From NCBI RefSeq assembly GCF_030812785.1, contig NZ_JAUSTJ010000001.1, positions 1,240,001 to 1,304,000 of the forward strand: DNA of 64,000 nucleotides. Direction: 5' to 3'. This document shows, piece after piece, positions 51,358 through 59,860 of this stretch (position 1 is its first letter; every line of letters begins with the position of its first letter). The position numbers were made by a program, and so were the translations under genes. The DNA comes from Sphingomonas kyeonggiensis (GTDB lineage Bacteria > Pseudomonadota > Alphaproteobacteria > Sphingomonadales > Sphingomonadaceae). The notes beneath the pieces were generated by a model. The model was not told the origin of the DNA. It ran no database searches and saw only the letters and a list, made by a program, of their open reading frames with translations.

Positions 51358-51371
51358 TTGACGATCGTCAA
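51358..51371. promoter_or_regulatory. FNR-like box between fnrL and the divergent microprotein
   Basis: TTGACGATCGTCAA is a perfect palindrome with the TTGAC-N4-GTCAA form of an FNR/CRP-family site. It lies 21 bp before the fnrL ATG and 59 bp before the 31-residue ORF at 51431, so it could serve both genes. Confidence 0.7.
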
Positions 51372-51430
51372 AGCGACGGATTGTCCCAGGGGGCAGGCAA
51401 GGCGGGTCAATATCCGAAAGAGGGAAGCCG

Positions 51431-51526
51431 ATGTACCTCTATCTAGTTAGCGCCGCCTTTGGCCTATTCGTCGCCGCGCTCGCCTGCCTGAGCATCGACG
51501 ACGCCATCCGCTTCCGCCGGCGCTGA
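51431..51526 (+). CDS. Candidate membrane microprotein (31 aa)
   Basis: ORF MYLYLVSAAFGLFVAALACL then SIDDAIRFRRR: one hydrophobic helix and a basic tail. GAGGGAA lies 7 nt upstream, and an FNR-like box 59 bp upstream, so oxygen-dependent expression is plausible. Its 3' half overlaps the end of the convergent acetyltransferase gene by 63 bp. Size and topology recall small subunits of terminal oxidases, but there is no sequence match to CydX or CcoQ. Confidence 0.5.
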   Translation: MYLYLVSAAFGLFVAALACLSIDDAIRFRRR

Positions 51527-52630
51527 TTCGCCCTCGGCACGGCCGGTGCGCTTCCAGGCCGAGCGGAGCAGCTTGCCCGCCAGCGCGTCGATCCCGGGCC
51601 GGACGAACAGCCAGTCGCGGATCGCCGGGCCCTTCTCGGCACCGATCACCTGCTTGTAGCCGCTGTCGCCGGCGCCCCAGTCGACCTTGGCGATGCCGTC
51701 CTCGATCGCGCGGACCAGGTTGCGGTAATAGAGCAGCTTGCCCGGCGAATGCTTGGCGACGCGCGGATCATAGCTGTTGGCGATGGCGTATTTGAGCGTG
51801 CCGGCGTTCATGTCGAACGAGAAGGCGGTGGGCGCGCCGTCGATGCGGAGCAGCGCGGCCCACATCATGCCGGCGATCACCGGATCCTCGGCCGCCGCGC
51901 GCCAGAAGCCGCCATGGCCCTGCGCGGTGAACTTCGCGTCGGAGCCGTCGGTCCGCGCCGCGATCCAGCTCTTCTCCTCGATCTCCGCCAGCGCATCGAA
52001 CGCCGCGCCGGTCCAGCCGCTGCCGTGGACGAAGCTCCAGTCGAGTTCGCCATGGCTGCCGAGGTGCTTCTCGTGGAAACGGTTCTTCTTGAGTGTCGAG
52101 TTGCGCGGCCAGGTGCCTTCGCCCCGCGCCGCCGCGATATCGAGCAGGAAGCTGTCGGCGACGAAGCGGTCGAGCACCGCCCAACCCTTGGCCAGGGCGG
52201 CTTCCCTGAGCAGCTCGAGTCCGGGATCGCCATCATAGACTGGCCCGACGCGCAGCGAGCGCGCCTCGCGGGCAAGGCGAGGGAGCAGCGCTTCCACGGC
52301 CTCGACCCCGGCGTCCTCGCGCACCGGGAAGCTGCGGAACGGCCAGTAGCAGCCGGGCACCGAGACGAGCCTGGCCCAGGCGGGACCGGAAGCGACGATC
52401 GGCAGCGCCACCACGGCCTCGCCCTCGCGCGCCACGGTGATCGTGCGCGCGGCGCCGCCATAGGCCTTGAGCGCGGCGGCGAACCAGCCATAGCGCAGGA
52501 AACGGTGCGACGGCGCCGCGCCGATGGCGACCGAATCGATCGCACCGGCCAGCCCGTCGACGCAATCGACGGTGAGCGCCGGCGGCAGGCGCGTGAATTC
52601 CTCGAGCAGCATCGGCTTCGACATGGCCAT
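51464..52630 (-). CDS. GNAT-like acyltransferase of BioF2/CelD type
   Basis: A 388-residue protein with the pattern of the PF13480 acetyltransferase domain: SHRFLRYGWFAAAL near the N-terminus, SGSKKNRFHEK-type ...STLKKNRFHEKHLG near 165 and AFSFDMNAGTLKYAIANSYD then SPGKLLYYRNLVRAIED. These enzymes are used in polysaccharide or small-molecule acylation. ATG at 52630 (MAMSKPM). The C-terminal tail is low-complexity and antisense to the microprotein. Confidence 0.75.
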   Translation of the reverse strand: MAMSKPMLLEEFTRLPPALTVDCVDGLAGAIDSVAIGAAPSHRFLRYGWFAAALKAYGGAARTITVAREGEAVVALPIVASGPAWARLVSVPGCYWPFRSFPVREDAGVEAVEALLPRLAREARSLRVGPVYDGDPGLELLREAALAKGWAVLDRFVADSFLLDIAAARGEGTWPRNSTLKKNRFHEKHLGSHGELDWSFVHGSGWTGAAFDALAEIEEKSWIAARTDGSDAKFTAQGHGGFWRAAAEDPVIAGMMWAALLRIDGAPTAFSFDMNAGTLKYAIANSYDPRVAKHSPGKLLYYRNLVRAIEDGIAKVDWGAGDSGYKQVIGAEKGPAIRDWLFVRPGIDALAGKLLRSAWKRTGRAEGESAPAEADGVVDAQAGERGDE

Positions 52631-52669
52631 GCTCTTAGCGCACCACCCGTTACCAAGCCGTGATGACGC

Positions 52670-53029
52670 TCATCCCTCCCGAACCCAGGCGCGCGCGGCC
52701 TCGATCTGGTCGGGCTTGAACAGCTTCACCTCGGCGGGGACCATCACGCTGCCTGCCCTGGTCATCATCTCGATCCAGCTGCTGTCGGTCACGATCCCCG
52801 CGCGGCGGACCTTGCTCATATGGGTGGCGCCCCAGCTGACGTCCTTCCACCAGGCGCCCAGCTCCATGCCCGAGAAATCGCGGATCACTGCGATCGCCGA
52901 GAGCGTGCCCTTGCCGGCGATCACTGCCTCCATCGCGGCGACGCCGGCATCATATTCGGCGCGGGTCACCCCGCCATCGACGAGGAACTCGACCACTCCC
53001 GCCTGCGTATCGGTCTCGAACGTCATCAT
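52670..53029 (-). CDS. STAS/SpoIIAA-like protein (119 aa)
   Basis: Starts MTFETDTQAGVVEFLVDGGV. The pattern of short strands and helices (AIAVIRDFSGMELGAW, SKVRRAGIVTDSSWIEM, PAEVKLFKPDQIEAARAW) fits the SpoIIAA-like STAS fold (PF11964). Such proteins bind lipids or act as regulatory modules; function not known here. ATG at 53029 preferred over GTG at 53035. Confidence 0.7.
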   Translation of the reverse strand: MMTFETDTQAGVVEFLVDGGVTRAEYDAGVAAMEAVIAGKGTLSAIAVIRDFSGMELGAWWKDVSWGATHMSKVRRAGIVTDSSWIEMMTRAGSVMVPAEVKLFKPDQIEAARAWVREG

Positions 53030-53073
53030 GCGCACTTCACTCCTCGTTTCGCACCCGGCATAAGGCTTAACTG

Positions 53074-53535
53074 ATGGAAGGTCCCTATCTCTCCACGGTT
53101 TCGGAAACGATCCAGGCGGCGATCGCGCCGGTGTTCCTCCTCGCGGGCATCGGGGCGTTCCTCAACGTCATGGTCGGCCGGCTGGCGCGCATCGTCGACC
53201 GGGCGCGCAACATCGAGCAGCTCCACCCGCGCTCGACCGGGCCCGAGCATGACCGCCATGTCTGGGAGCTGCGGATCATCGATCGCCGGATCGCCGTGAT
53301 CAACAATGCGATCTTCCTGTGCACCGCCAGCGGCCTCGCCATCTGCCTCGTCGTTGCGATGATGTTCGTCTCGCGCCTGGCCAACTGGCATATCGGCATC
53401 TGGGTGGCGATATGCTTCATCATCTCGATGCTGCTGCTGATGGCCGGGCTGATCTATTTCCTGGTCGAGGTACGCATGTCGCTCGAGGCGATCCATGTGC
53501 GCGAGGAACTGCTCGAGCTGGACGGGAAGAAGTAA
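53074..53535 (+). CDS. DUF2721 membrane protein
   Basis: A 153-residue protein with three membrane segments (IAPVFLLAGIGAFLNVMVG; AIFLCTASGLAICLVVAMMF; IGIWVAICFIISMLLLMAG) and a charged loop RLARIVDRARNIEQLH typical of DUF2721. C-terminal VREELLELDGKK is cytoplasmic. Function unknown. A REP-like repeat lies just after the stop. Confidence 0.8.
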   Translation: MEGPYLSTVSETIQAAIAPVFLLAGIGAFLNVMVGRLARIVDRARNIEQLHPRSTGPEHDRHVWELRIIDRRIAVINNAIFLCTASGLAICLVVAMMFVSRLANWHIGIWVAICFIISMLLLMAGLIYFLVEVRMSLEAIHVREELLELDGKK

Positions 53536-53540
53536 TAGTC

Positions 53541-53619
53541 GTCATCCCGACGAAAGCCGGGATCTCGTGCGGCTCCTTCCCGCGCCTTCGCCTGAGATCC
53601 CGGCTTTCGCCGGGATGAC
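53541..53619. repeat. REP-like inverted repeat (type C)
   Basis: Two arms of the CATCCCG(G/A)CGAAAGCCGGGAT core with a spacer of about 29 bp. Same family as 50505-50583 and 55408-55487. Confidence 0.86.
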
Positions 53620-53655
53620 GGTTATTTCTCGCCGCTCACCCGGCTCCGGTTGCGG

Positions 53656-55329
53656 TTATTTCCGCGGCCCCAGGTCCGCCGGGATCGTCGCCAGGTATTT
53701 CGGCGCGACCCGGGCGTGCGTCGCCTGCTCATAGGCATAGCCCGCCTTGAGCAGCAGCCCGTCGCTATAGGCCGTGCCGATGAAGGAGAGTCCTGCCGGC
53801 AGCCCGTTCACCAGCCCCATCGGGACGGTGAGGTGCGGATAGCCCGACACCGCGGGCAGCTCGCTGGCTGAGGGCCCCTGGAACTGGTCGCCATGCGCGG
53901 GGTCGCTGAGCCATGGCGTGCCATAGGTCGGGGTGACCAGCAGCTGCGCGTCGGCGGCCTTGAGCATCGCGTCGATCCCCTCGGGGCCGGCCATGCGCGC
54001 GGACTTCTCCCGCGCCGCCTTGTATTCGGGATCGTCGAGCCCCTTGGTCTTGTCGGCCTTGATAAAGGTCTCCTGGCCGAAGAACGGCATCTCGCTGTCC
54101 TTGTGCGCGTCGTTGAACGCGATCAGGTCGGCGAGCGTCCTGGGACTGACGCTGGCAGGGGTGGTGGCGAGATAGGTCGCCATGTCGGCCTTGAGCTCGG
54201 TATAGAGCACCAGCCCCTCGGCCTCGCCCAGGCCCTTCAGCTCGGGCATCTTCACTTCGACCAGCACCGCGCCGGCCGCGGTCAGCTCCTCCAGCGCCTT
54301 GTCGAAGCGCGCGGCGAGGTCGGCGGCCATTTCGGGCTTCCAGTATCCGACCCGCATGCCCTTCAGCGCATCGGGGGTGAGGCCGGCGGCATAGTCCTTG
54401 CGGTGCTTGTCGGCGTCCTTCGTCGCCGGATCGGCGGGATCGCTGCCGATCATCGCGCCGAACAGGATCGCCGCGTCCTTGACCGAACGCGCCATCGGCC
54501 CCGGGGTGTCCTGGCTATGGCTGATCGGCACCACCCCGGTCCGGCTGACCAGGCCGAGCGTCGGCTTGAGGCCGACCAGCCCGTTCATCGCCGCCGGGCA
54601 GACCACCGAGCCGTCGGTCTCGGTGCCGACCGCGACCGCCGCGAGGCTCGCCGCCACCGCCGCGCCCGAGCCGCTCGACGAGCCGCAGGCCGAGCGATCG
54701 AGCGCATAGGGGTTCCGCACCAGCCCGCCGACCGCGCTCCATCCGCTCATCGAGTTGTTCGAGCGGATGTTCGCCCATTCGCTGAGGTTGGTCTTGCCGA
54801 GGATGATCGCGCCCTGCGCGCGCAGCTTCGCGACCAGCGGCGCGTCGCGGCCGGTGTCGTTGTTGGCGAGCGCCAGGCTGCCCGCGGTGGTGGGCATGTT
54901 CTGCGTCTCGATATTGTCCTTGATGAGGACCGGGATGCCGTCGAGCGGCCCGAGCGTCTTGCCTGCCTTGCGCCGGTCGTCGCTGGCGCGGCCGTCATAG
55001 CGCAGGTCCTTGGCCGGGGCGGTGACGATCACCGAGCGCAGCGTCGGCCCGTCGCGGTCGAGCCTGCCGATCCGCTCGACATAGAGGTCGGCGAGCTTCC
55101 ACGCCTCGACCTTGCCGGCCGCCAGCATCGCCTGCAGCTCGTCGATCGAGCGCTCGGCGACCAGGTCGGTCGCGACGTCGCCGGTGCTGACCACCACGGC
55201 GTCCGCCGGCAGCGGGGTGGGGGTGATCACCGGTGCCGCCTCGGGCGCCGGTACGGGCGCCGCATCCTGCGCCCAGGCAGGCGCCGCCCAAGCCAGAGCC
55301 ACCGCCAGAGCTGCCAGTCCCGTCCGCAT
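53656..55329 (-). CDS. Exported amidase (amidase-signature family)
   Basis: A 557-residue protein with a signal peptide (MRTGLAALAVALAWAAPAWA). The Ser-Ser-Lys triad is visible: Lys in IPVLIKDNIETQNM, the two Ser residues in ACGSSSGSGAAVAAS and GTETDGSVVCPAAMNG. Exported members hydrolyse a range of amides, including peptides; the substrate cannot be told. A Pro/Ala-rich linker follows the signal. Flanked by REP-like elements. Confidence 0.88.
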   Translation of the reverse strand: MRTGLAALAVALAWAAPAWAQDAAPVPAPEAAPVITPTPLPADAVVVSTGDVATDLVAERSIDELQAMLAAGKVEAWKLADLYVERIGRLDRDGPTLRSVIVTAPAKDLRYDGRASDDRRKAGKTLGPLDGIPVLIKDNIETQNMPTTAGSLALANNDTGRDAPLVAKLRAQGAIILGKTNLSEWANIRSNNSMSGWSAVGGLVRNPYALDRSACGSSSGSGAAVAASLAAVAVGTETDGSVVCPAAMNGLVGLKPTLGLVSRTGVVPISHSQDTPGPMARSVKDAAILFGAMIGSDPADPATKDADKHRKDYAAGLTPDALKGMRVGYWKPEMAADLAARFDKALEELTAAGAVLVEVKMPELKGLGEAEGLVLYTELKADMATYLATTPASVSPRTLADLIAFNDAHKDSEMPFFGQETFIKADKTKGLDDPEYKAAREKSARMAGPEGIDAMLKAADAQLLVTPTYGTPWLSDPAHGDQFQGPSASELPAVSGYPHLTVPMGLVNGLPAGLSFIGTAYSDGLLLKAGYAYEQATHARVAPKYLATIPADLGPRK

Positions 55330-55407
55330 ATGCCGTCCTCGAATCCTGTTTCGGGGACAGCCTAGCGCGCGCGCCTCCACCCCCACAACCGTCATCCCCT
55401 TCACACC

Positions 55408-55487
55408 GTCATCCCGGCGAAAGCCGGGATCTCAGGCGAAAGCGCGGGGAAGGAGCCGCACGAGATCCCGGCTTTCGCCGGGATGAC
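55408..55487. repeat. REP-like inverted repeat (type C)
   Basis: Arms contain CATCCCGGCGAAAGCCGGGAT with a short spacer, immediately before the efflux operon end. Near-identical to the element at 50505. Confidence 0.88.
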
Positions 55488-55496
55488 GGATATTGG

Positions 55497-56660
55497 TTAC
55501 CGTCCAACCTCCACGCTCGCTTCCACCGACATGCCGGGCCGCAGCCGCGCAGCCATCGGCTGGTTCGGATCGATCCGGATCCGCACCGCGATGCGCTGGG
55601 GGATCTTGACGAAATTGCCCGTGGCATTGTCGCTGCGGATCACCGCGAACTCGGATCCCGCTGCCGGCGCCAGCTGCTCGACCACGCCGGTCAGCCGCGC
55701 GCCCGCCAGCGCGTCGACCTTGAAGCTCGCCTTGGCGCCCGGCCGGATCTTCGCGGTCTGGGCCTCCTTGTAGTTGGCGGTGACCCAGAGCGTCTGCGGC
55801 ACCAGCGCCATCAGCTGGGTGCCGGCGGTGACATATTGTCCCTGCCGCCCGCCGATTTCGCCCAGCTGCCCGGCGACCGGCGCGCGGATCACCGTGTTGG
55901 CGAGGTCGATCTCGGCGAGGTGCAGTGCCGCCCGGGCGGCATCGACCGCGGCGACCAGCCCGCCCTTGCTGACCGTGACGCTGCGAATGTCCTGGCTCGC
56001 TACCGCGCGCGCCGCCTGGGCCTGGGCGACCGCCGACTGGGCGGTGCGCAGGGTGGCGAGCGCGGCGTCGCGGTCGCGCCGGGTGATGAAGCCGTCCTTG
56101 GCCAGCGCGTCGATCCGCGCATAATCGGCCTGCGCCTTGGTCAGCTGCGCCTGGGCCGAGGCGACCGCCGCCTCCTGCGAGCCATAGCTCGCCGCCTTGG
56201 CGGCCGCCTGCTGGGGATTGTTGGCGAGCGCGGCCTGGGCGCTGGCGACGTTCGCCTTGGCCTGGTCGACGCGCTGGCGATAGATGCGGTCGTCGATCGT
56301 CGCGAGCACATCGCCCGCCTTCACGCTGGCGAAGTCCTGCACCGGCACTTGCGTGAGATAGCCGCTCACCTGCGGGCTGATGATCGTCACCTGGCCGCGG
56401 ACATAGGCATTCTCGGTCGACTGGACATGGCCCGCAAAGGGCCAGACCCGCCACGCCATCAGCACCGCGGTGACCCCGGCCAGGATCAGCAGCGCGGCGA
56501 TCCCGATCGAGAGCAGTGGCAGCCTGGGCGGAGTCCAGCGCCGCGCGACGACCTCGGGCGCGGGCGGCGGATCGGCGCCCTCGCTCACGGCAGGCGGCGG
56601 CGGTGGCGGGGGTGCCGCTGCCGGTTCCGCTGCGGGTGTCGGGGCGGCCGGTTCAGCCAT
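55497..56660 (-). CDS. HlyD-family efflux adaptor (EmrA-like)
   Basis: A 387-residue membrane-fusion protein. A Pro-rich cytoplasmic N-terminus precedes one helix (LLSIGIAALLILAGVTAVLM), followed by the lipoyl/hairpin region (STENAYVRGQVTIISPQVSG; LATIDDRIYRQRV) and a long coiled coil with repeated Ala/Gln-rich sequence. It pairs with the MFS pump encoded just upstream, whose stop overlaps its start by 8 bp. Order pump-then-adaptor is the reverse of the usual emrAB. Confidence 0.88.
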   Translation of the reverse strand: MAEPAAPTPAAEPAAAPPPPPPPAVSEGADPPPAPEVVARRWTPPRLPLLSIGIAALLILAGVTAVLMAWRVWPFAGHVQSTENAYVRGQVTIISPQVSGYLTQVPVQDFASVKAGDVLATIDDRIYRQRVDQAKANVASAQAALANNPQQAAAKAASYGSQEAAVASAQAQLTKAQADYARIDALAKDGFITRRDRDAALATLRTAQSAVAQAQAARAVASQDIRSVTVSKGGLVAAVDAARAALHLAEIDLANTVIRAPVAGQLGEIGGRQGQYVTAGTQLMALVPQTLWVTANYKEAQTAKIRPGAKASFKVDALAGARLTGVVEQLAPAAGSEFAVIRSDNATGNFVKIPQRIAVRIRIDPNQPMAARLRPGMSVEASVEVGR

Positions 56661-58329
56661 TCTGCGCTCCTGCTTGTGCTTGCTGTTCGGCGGCTATCCG
56701 GGCGAGCGTCTCGCGCCGGATCCGCATGATGTGGACCGAGGCCCAGAGGATCGTTCCCGCCGCGATCGCCGCGATCAGCAGGAATGTGTCGTTATAGGCC
56801 AGGATGTTCGCCTCGCGCGTCACCGTCTGCGAGAGGATCGCCGCACCCTCGGCCTGGCGCAGCCCAGGGTCGACCAGCACCCGGCCATAGGCGGCGGCGT
56901 TCTGCTGGAGGCGCTGCGCCACCAGCGGGTCGCCGCTCATCAGCCCGGCGACGATCGCATTGTTGTGGGCATGCTCGCGGATCACCTGGAAGGTGCCGAG
57001 CATCGCCGATCCGAACAGCCCGCCCAGATTCTGGGTGATGCCGAACAGCGCCGAGAAGCTGACGAAGTGCGTCGGTCCCTCGCGCAGCGCCCGGGTCAGC
57101 CCGACCAGCAGCGCCGGCCCGATGAACAGCGCGCTGGCAAAGCCGAGCAGCGCCTGGCTGAAATACATGTCGTGCGGGCGGATCAGGTTGGTCGAATCCG
57201 AATCGAGCAGCGCGCCGACGCAGATCAGCGCCAGCGCGATCAGGATCGGCTTGCCCAGGAAGGTCGGGTCGATCGTCATCGCCCCGATGACCGCCCCGGC
57301 CAGCGTGGCGACCAGCACCACGGCGTAGAGCATCCGCAGCTGGTCGTTGCCCATGCCCACCACCGCGAGCAGCCCCGACGCGCCGATCGTCTGCTCGGAC
57401 AGCACCACGCGGGCCAGGATCGAGACGAGGGCGAAACGCACTATGGCGCCGCTGCCCAGCCAGCGCGTGTTGAGCAACGGGTTCCTGCGGTTGTGCTCGA
57501 TCACCAGCGCGGTGGGGATCAGGACGATCGCGCCGATCAGCGCCGGGGCGATCCACGGCGCCTCGAACCACCAGAGCGTCCGCCCGAGGCCGAGCACCGC
57601 GCAGAGCAGGGCGATGCCGGTCGCGAAGATCGGGAAGGTGACGAAGTCGAGTGGCTCGAACGCCTTCATCCGTTCGACCGGGGGCAGCACGAGCAGGCGC
57701 ACGCCGGCAAGGCAGAACAGAGCCAGGCCCAGCTCGAACAGGTATAGCGACTGCCAGCGATCCGCCTCGAACACCTCGGTCGGGAAGAGCCGGGCGAGCG
57801 GCACCGCGGTCTGGGGCAGCGAGACGGCGAGGACGATGCCCTTCAGCCGGTGCTCGGGCGTCCAGGCCTGCACCATGTAGAGCAACCCGACCGTGCTGCA
57901 TGCCGCCGCCGCGATCCCGCTCAGCGCACGCACCGCCACGGCGGTCGCGAAGCTGTGGGTGAAGATATGCGCCCCGGTGGTCAGCGCGAAGCCGATCAGG
58001 AAGATCTGGGTGAACAGCCGGATGCCGAACTGCTGGCGGAACTTGATCAGCAGCATGTTCGCGCAGACGTTGGTCATCACATAGACGGTCGGCAGCCACT
58101 GGATCTCGGCGGAATAGAGGCCGAGCGAGCCCTGCAGCGTGGTCAGGTTGGCGGTGACGATCGCATTGCCGAGCGAGCCCGACATGACCACCAGCACCGC
58201 GACCGAGAAATAGGCGATGCGCCGCGGCAGCGGGTGCCAGGGGGTGGGGGGCGAGCCGGGGATCGGCGAGCGCTCGTGCGGAGCCGGCTCCCATGCCGCC
58301 TGCTCCTCCACTGCACCGTTCGTTGCCAT
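56653..58329 (-). CDS. MFS efflux pump, DHA2 (EmrB-like) family
   Basis: A 558-residue 14-helix drug:H+ antiporter candidate. Motifs include PLPRRIAYFSVAVLVVMSG in helix 1, EIQWLPTVYVMTNVCANML in helix 2 and the motif C-like ALSGIAAAACSTVGLLYM region. It works with the HlyD adaptor to export compounds across both membranes, with a TolC-type channel elsewhere. Substrate unknown. ATG at 58329 (MATNGAVEEQ). Confidence 0.88.
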   Translation of the reverse strand: MATNGAVEEQAAWEPAPHERSPIPGSPPTPWHPLPRRIAYFSVAVLVVMSGSLGNAIVTANLTTLQGSLGLYSAEIQWLPTVYVMTNVCANMLLIKFRQQFGIRLFTQIFLIGFALTTGAHIFTHSFATAVAVRALSGIAAAACSTVGLLYMVQAWTPEHRLKGIVLAVSLPQTAVPLARLFPTEVFEADRWQSLYLFELGLALFCLAGVRLLVLPPVERMKAFEPLDFVTFPIFATGIALLCAVLGLGRTLWWFEAPWIAPALIGAIVLIPTALVIEHNRRNPLLNTRWLGSGAIVRFALVSILARVVLSEQTIGASGLLAVVGMGNDQLRMLYAVVLVATLAGAVIGAMTIDPTFLGKPILIALALICVGALLDSDSTNLIRPHDMYFSQALLGFASALFIGPALLVGLTRALREGPTHFVSFSALFGITQNLGGLFGSAMLGTFQVIREHAHNNAIVAGLMSGDPLVAQRLQQNAAAYGRVLVDPGLRQAEGAAILSQTVTREANILAYNDTFLLIAAIAAGTILWASVHIMRIRRETLARIAAEQQAQAGAQNG

Positions 58330-58503
58330 CCCGACATAATCCCTTGCAGGGCGGAACGATCCGCCAAAGGACTGCCTCTAGACTGTGCTATCCTCGCATG
58401 AATATCGCGCAATCGGCAACGCTCGGTTGCGTAAACTGCAACTGCTCTTTGGGGTGGGCGCAGCGGGAAGGGCGGAGAGTGTCGCCGCGTCGGAAGAAAG
58501 CTC

Positions 58504-58590
58504 TCCCCGGCGAAGGCCGGGGCCCAGACTAAACAGTGCGCGGCGAAGGCGCGCGACTTTCAAGGACTGGGCCCCGGCCTTCGCCGGGGA
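58504..58590. repeat. REP-like inverted repeat (type B)
   Basis: Arms at 58504-58527 and 58567-58590 (TCCCCGGCGAAGGCCGGGGC core), spacer 39 bp. Same family as 49569-49680. Confidence 0.86.
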
Positions 58591-58623
58591 AAGGAAAATA
58601 TCTGCCTTGGCGCACGCGTTCCA

Positions 58624-59373
58624 CTATTCTGGCAACCGCACCTCACACCCGCGCATTACGCTCAGATCGCCTCGCCACTCCAGCACCCCGGCCTCGGCAA
58701 GATCGGCCAGGCGCGCATGCAGCACGATGTCACCCACTTGATAGAGGCCGTTGTCGGCGAAGTCTCGAAGCGCCATCCCCACGATCAGCGCCATTTTCTG
58801 CCACGCCACCGTCGCATGCTTCAGCAGGTCCGCGTCGAAATGGTCGAGCGGCGCCGACTCCAGCGCACCGTCTGCGCCCAGCACGCGCAGGGGAGCATCC
58901 TCCGCCTGAAGCCGTGCCCAGGTCGCCAGCCATGCCGCGCGCCGTGCCGCCGGCAACGGCTCCGCCCGGTCGAGATAGTCGAGCAGTTCCTCGGCGTGGA
59001 GCGTGTGCAGGCGCGGCACTTCCAGGACCAGGCAGTCCCGTTCGCCCTGATGCGACAGCCACCATAGAAAGCCTGCCACGCTCTGTGCGCTGTCGGGGGA
59101 GATCCACGCTATCGGCGGGTCGCGTGTCTCGGCCGATGTCAAGAGGACCGGCAAGCTGTCCTCGACGGCCTCTCCCCAGTCCGCATAGCCCAACACCTCT
59201 TCCACCCATGCGGCGCGCGGGCGTGCGTCGTAGTGCGCGATCGGGCCGAAGCTGAGATCGTCATAAGGCGCGACTGCGATGTCGGCACGGCGTGCCAGCG
59301 CGAGCGCCTGCTCCAGGCTGCCCCGCGCGGAGCGGCTGAAGATCACATGAAGCCGGGATTCCGGTGAAGCCAT
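58624..59373 (-). CDS. DUF1835/DUF3658-type protein (249 aa)
   Basis: Starts MASPESRLHVIFSRSARGSL. The N-terminal half (LHVIFSRSARGSL, APYDDLSFGPI) fits DUF1835, and the C-terminal part (YQVGDIVLHARLADLAEAG then EWRGDLSVMRGCEVRL) fits DUF3658. These domains co-occur in soluble proteins of unknown function. No signal peptide. Confidence 0.75.
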   Translation of the reverse strand: MASPESRLHVIFSRSARGSLEQALALARRADIAVAPYDDLSFGPIAHYDARPRAAWVEEVLGYADWGEAVEDSLPVLLTSAETRDPPIAWISPDSAQSVAGFLWWLSHQGERDCLVLEVPRLHTLHAEELLDYLDRAEPLPAARRAAWLATWARLQAEDAPLRVLGADGALESAPLDHFDADLLKHATVAWQKMALIVGMALRDFADNGLYQVGDIVLHARLADLAEAGVLEWRGDLSVMRGCEVRLPE

Positions 59374-59860
59374 GCCCGCGCCCTAACCAGATATTGTGAC
59401 AGGCTCCATCTGCGGTGCGTTTCGGCGGGCACCTACAAGCCCTTGTGGTTGTCACGATTCCTTCACACCAAAAAATTTAACGTTCCGCGTTCGTTCCCTT
59501 GCCTTTCGGAAACCCTAGGGAAGTCCGCGCGTCGCGGCATTGCAGCAGATGTGAAGGTGCCATGAGACGAGTCATTTTAGCGATGAAACGTTGTGGAAAT
59601 TAACCATTTCGGGTCTTGTGTGCGGACTCGGTTTGGCACAATCTGTTGTGGTTGCACTGAGGGGCAAGCTCAAGCACTGGTGGACTCGCTGCCGCATACC
59701 CATATGCGGAAGGGACCGACTCGTGCCTGGGTCAAGGTGCGATGGACATGTTTTGTTCTTCGCGCGCGACCGCGTCGATGCTATGGTCGTCAGCCCCTTG
59801 AGTCGGGATTTGGTGCCAGCCCTGCGGGGCGGCGAGTACGCTTTGCCAGGGGTGAGAGTC
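59374..59860. other. Regulatory region upstream of nrdA
   Basis: About 490 bp without a supported gene. Two hairpin-like sites: CACAATCTGTTGTG (59638-59651), a perfect short palindrome, and CCGCATA-CCCA-TATGCGG (59692-59709). Three TTGTGG words occur at about 59443, 59589 and 59645. The first palindrome is a candidate NrdR-type site, but it does not clearly match the published consensus. Confidence 0.4.

Noticed and set aside
53893..55365. Plus-strand 490-codon frame opposite the amidase gene
   Set aside because: Antisense shadow of a well-supported amidase; no domain and Arg/Asp/Gly-rich composition.
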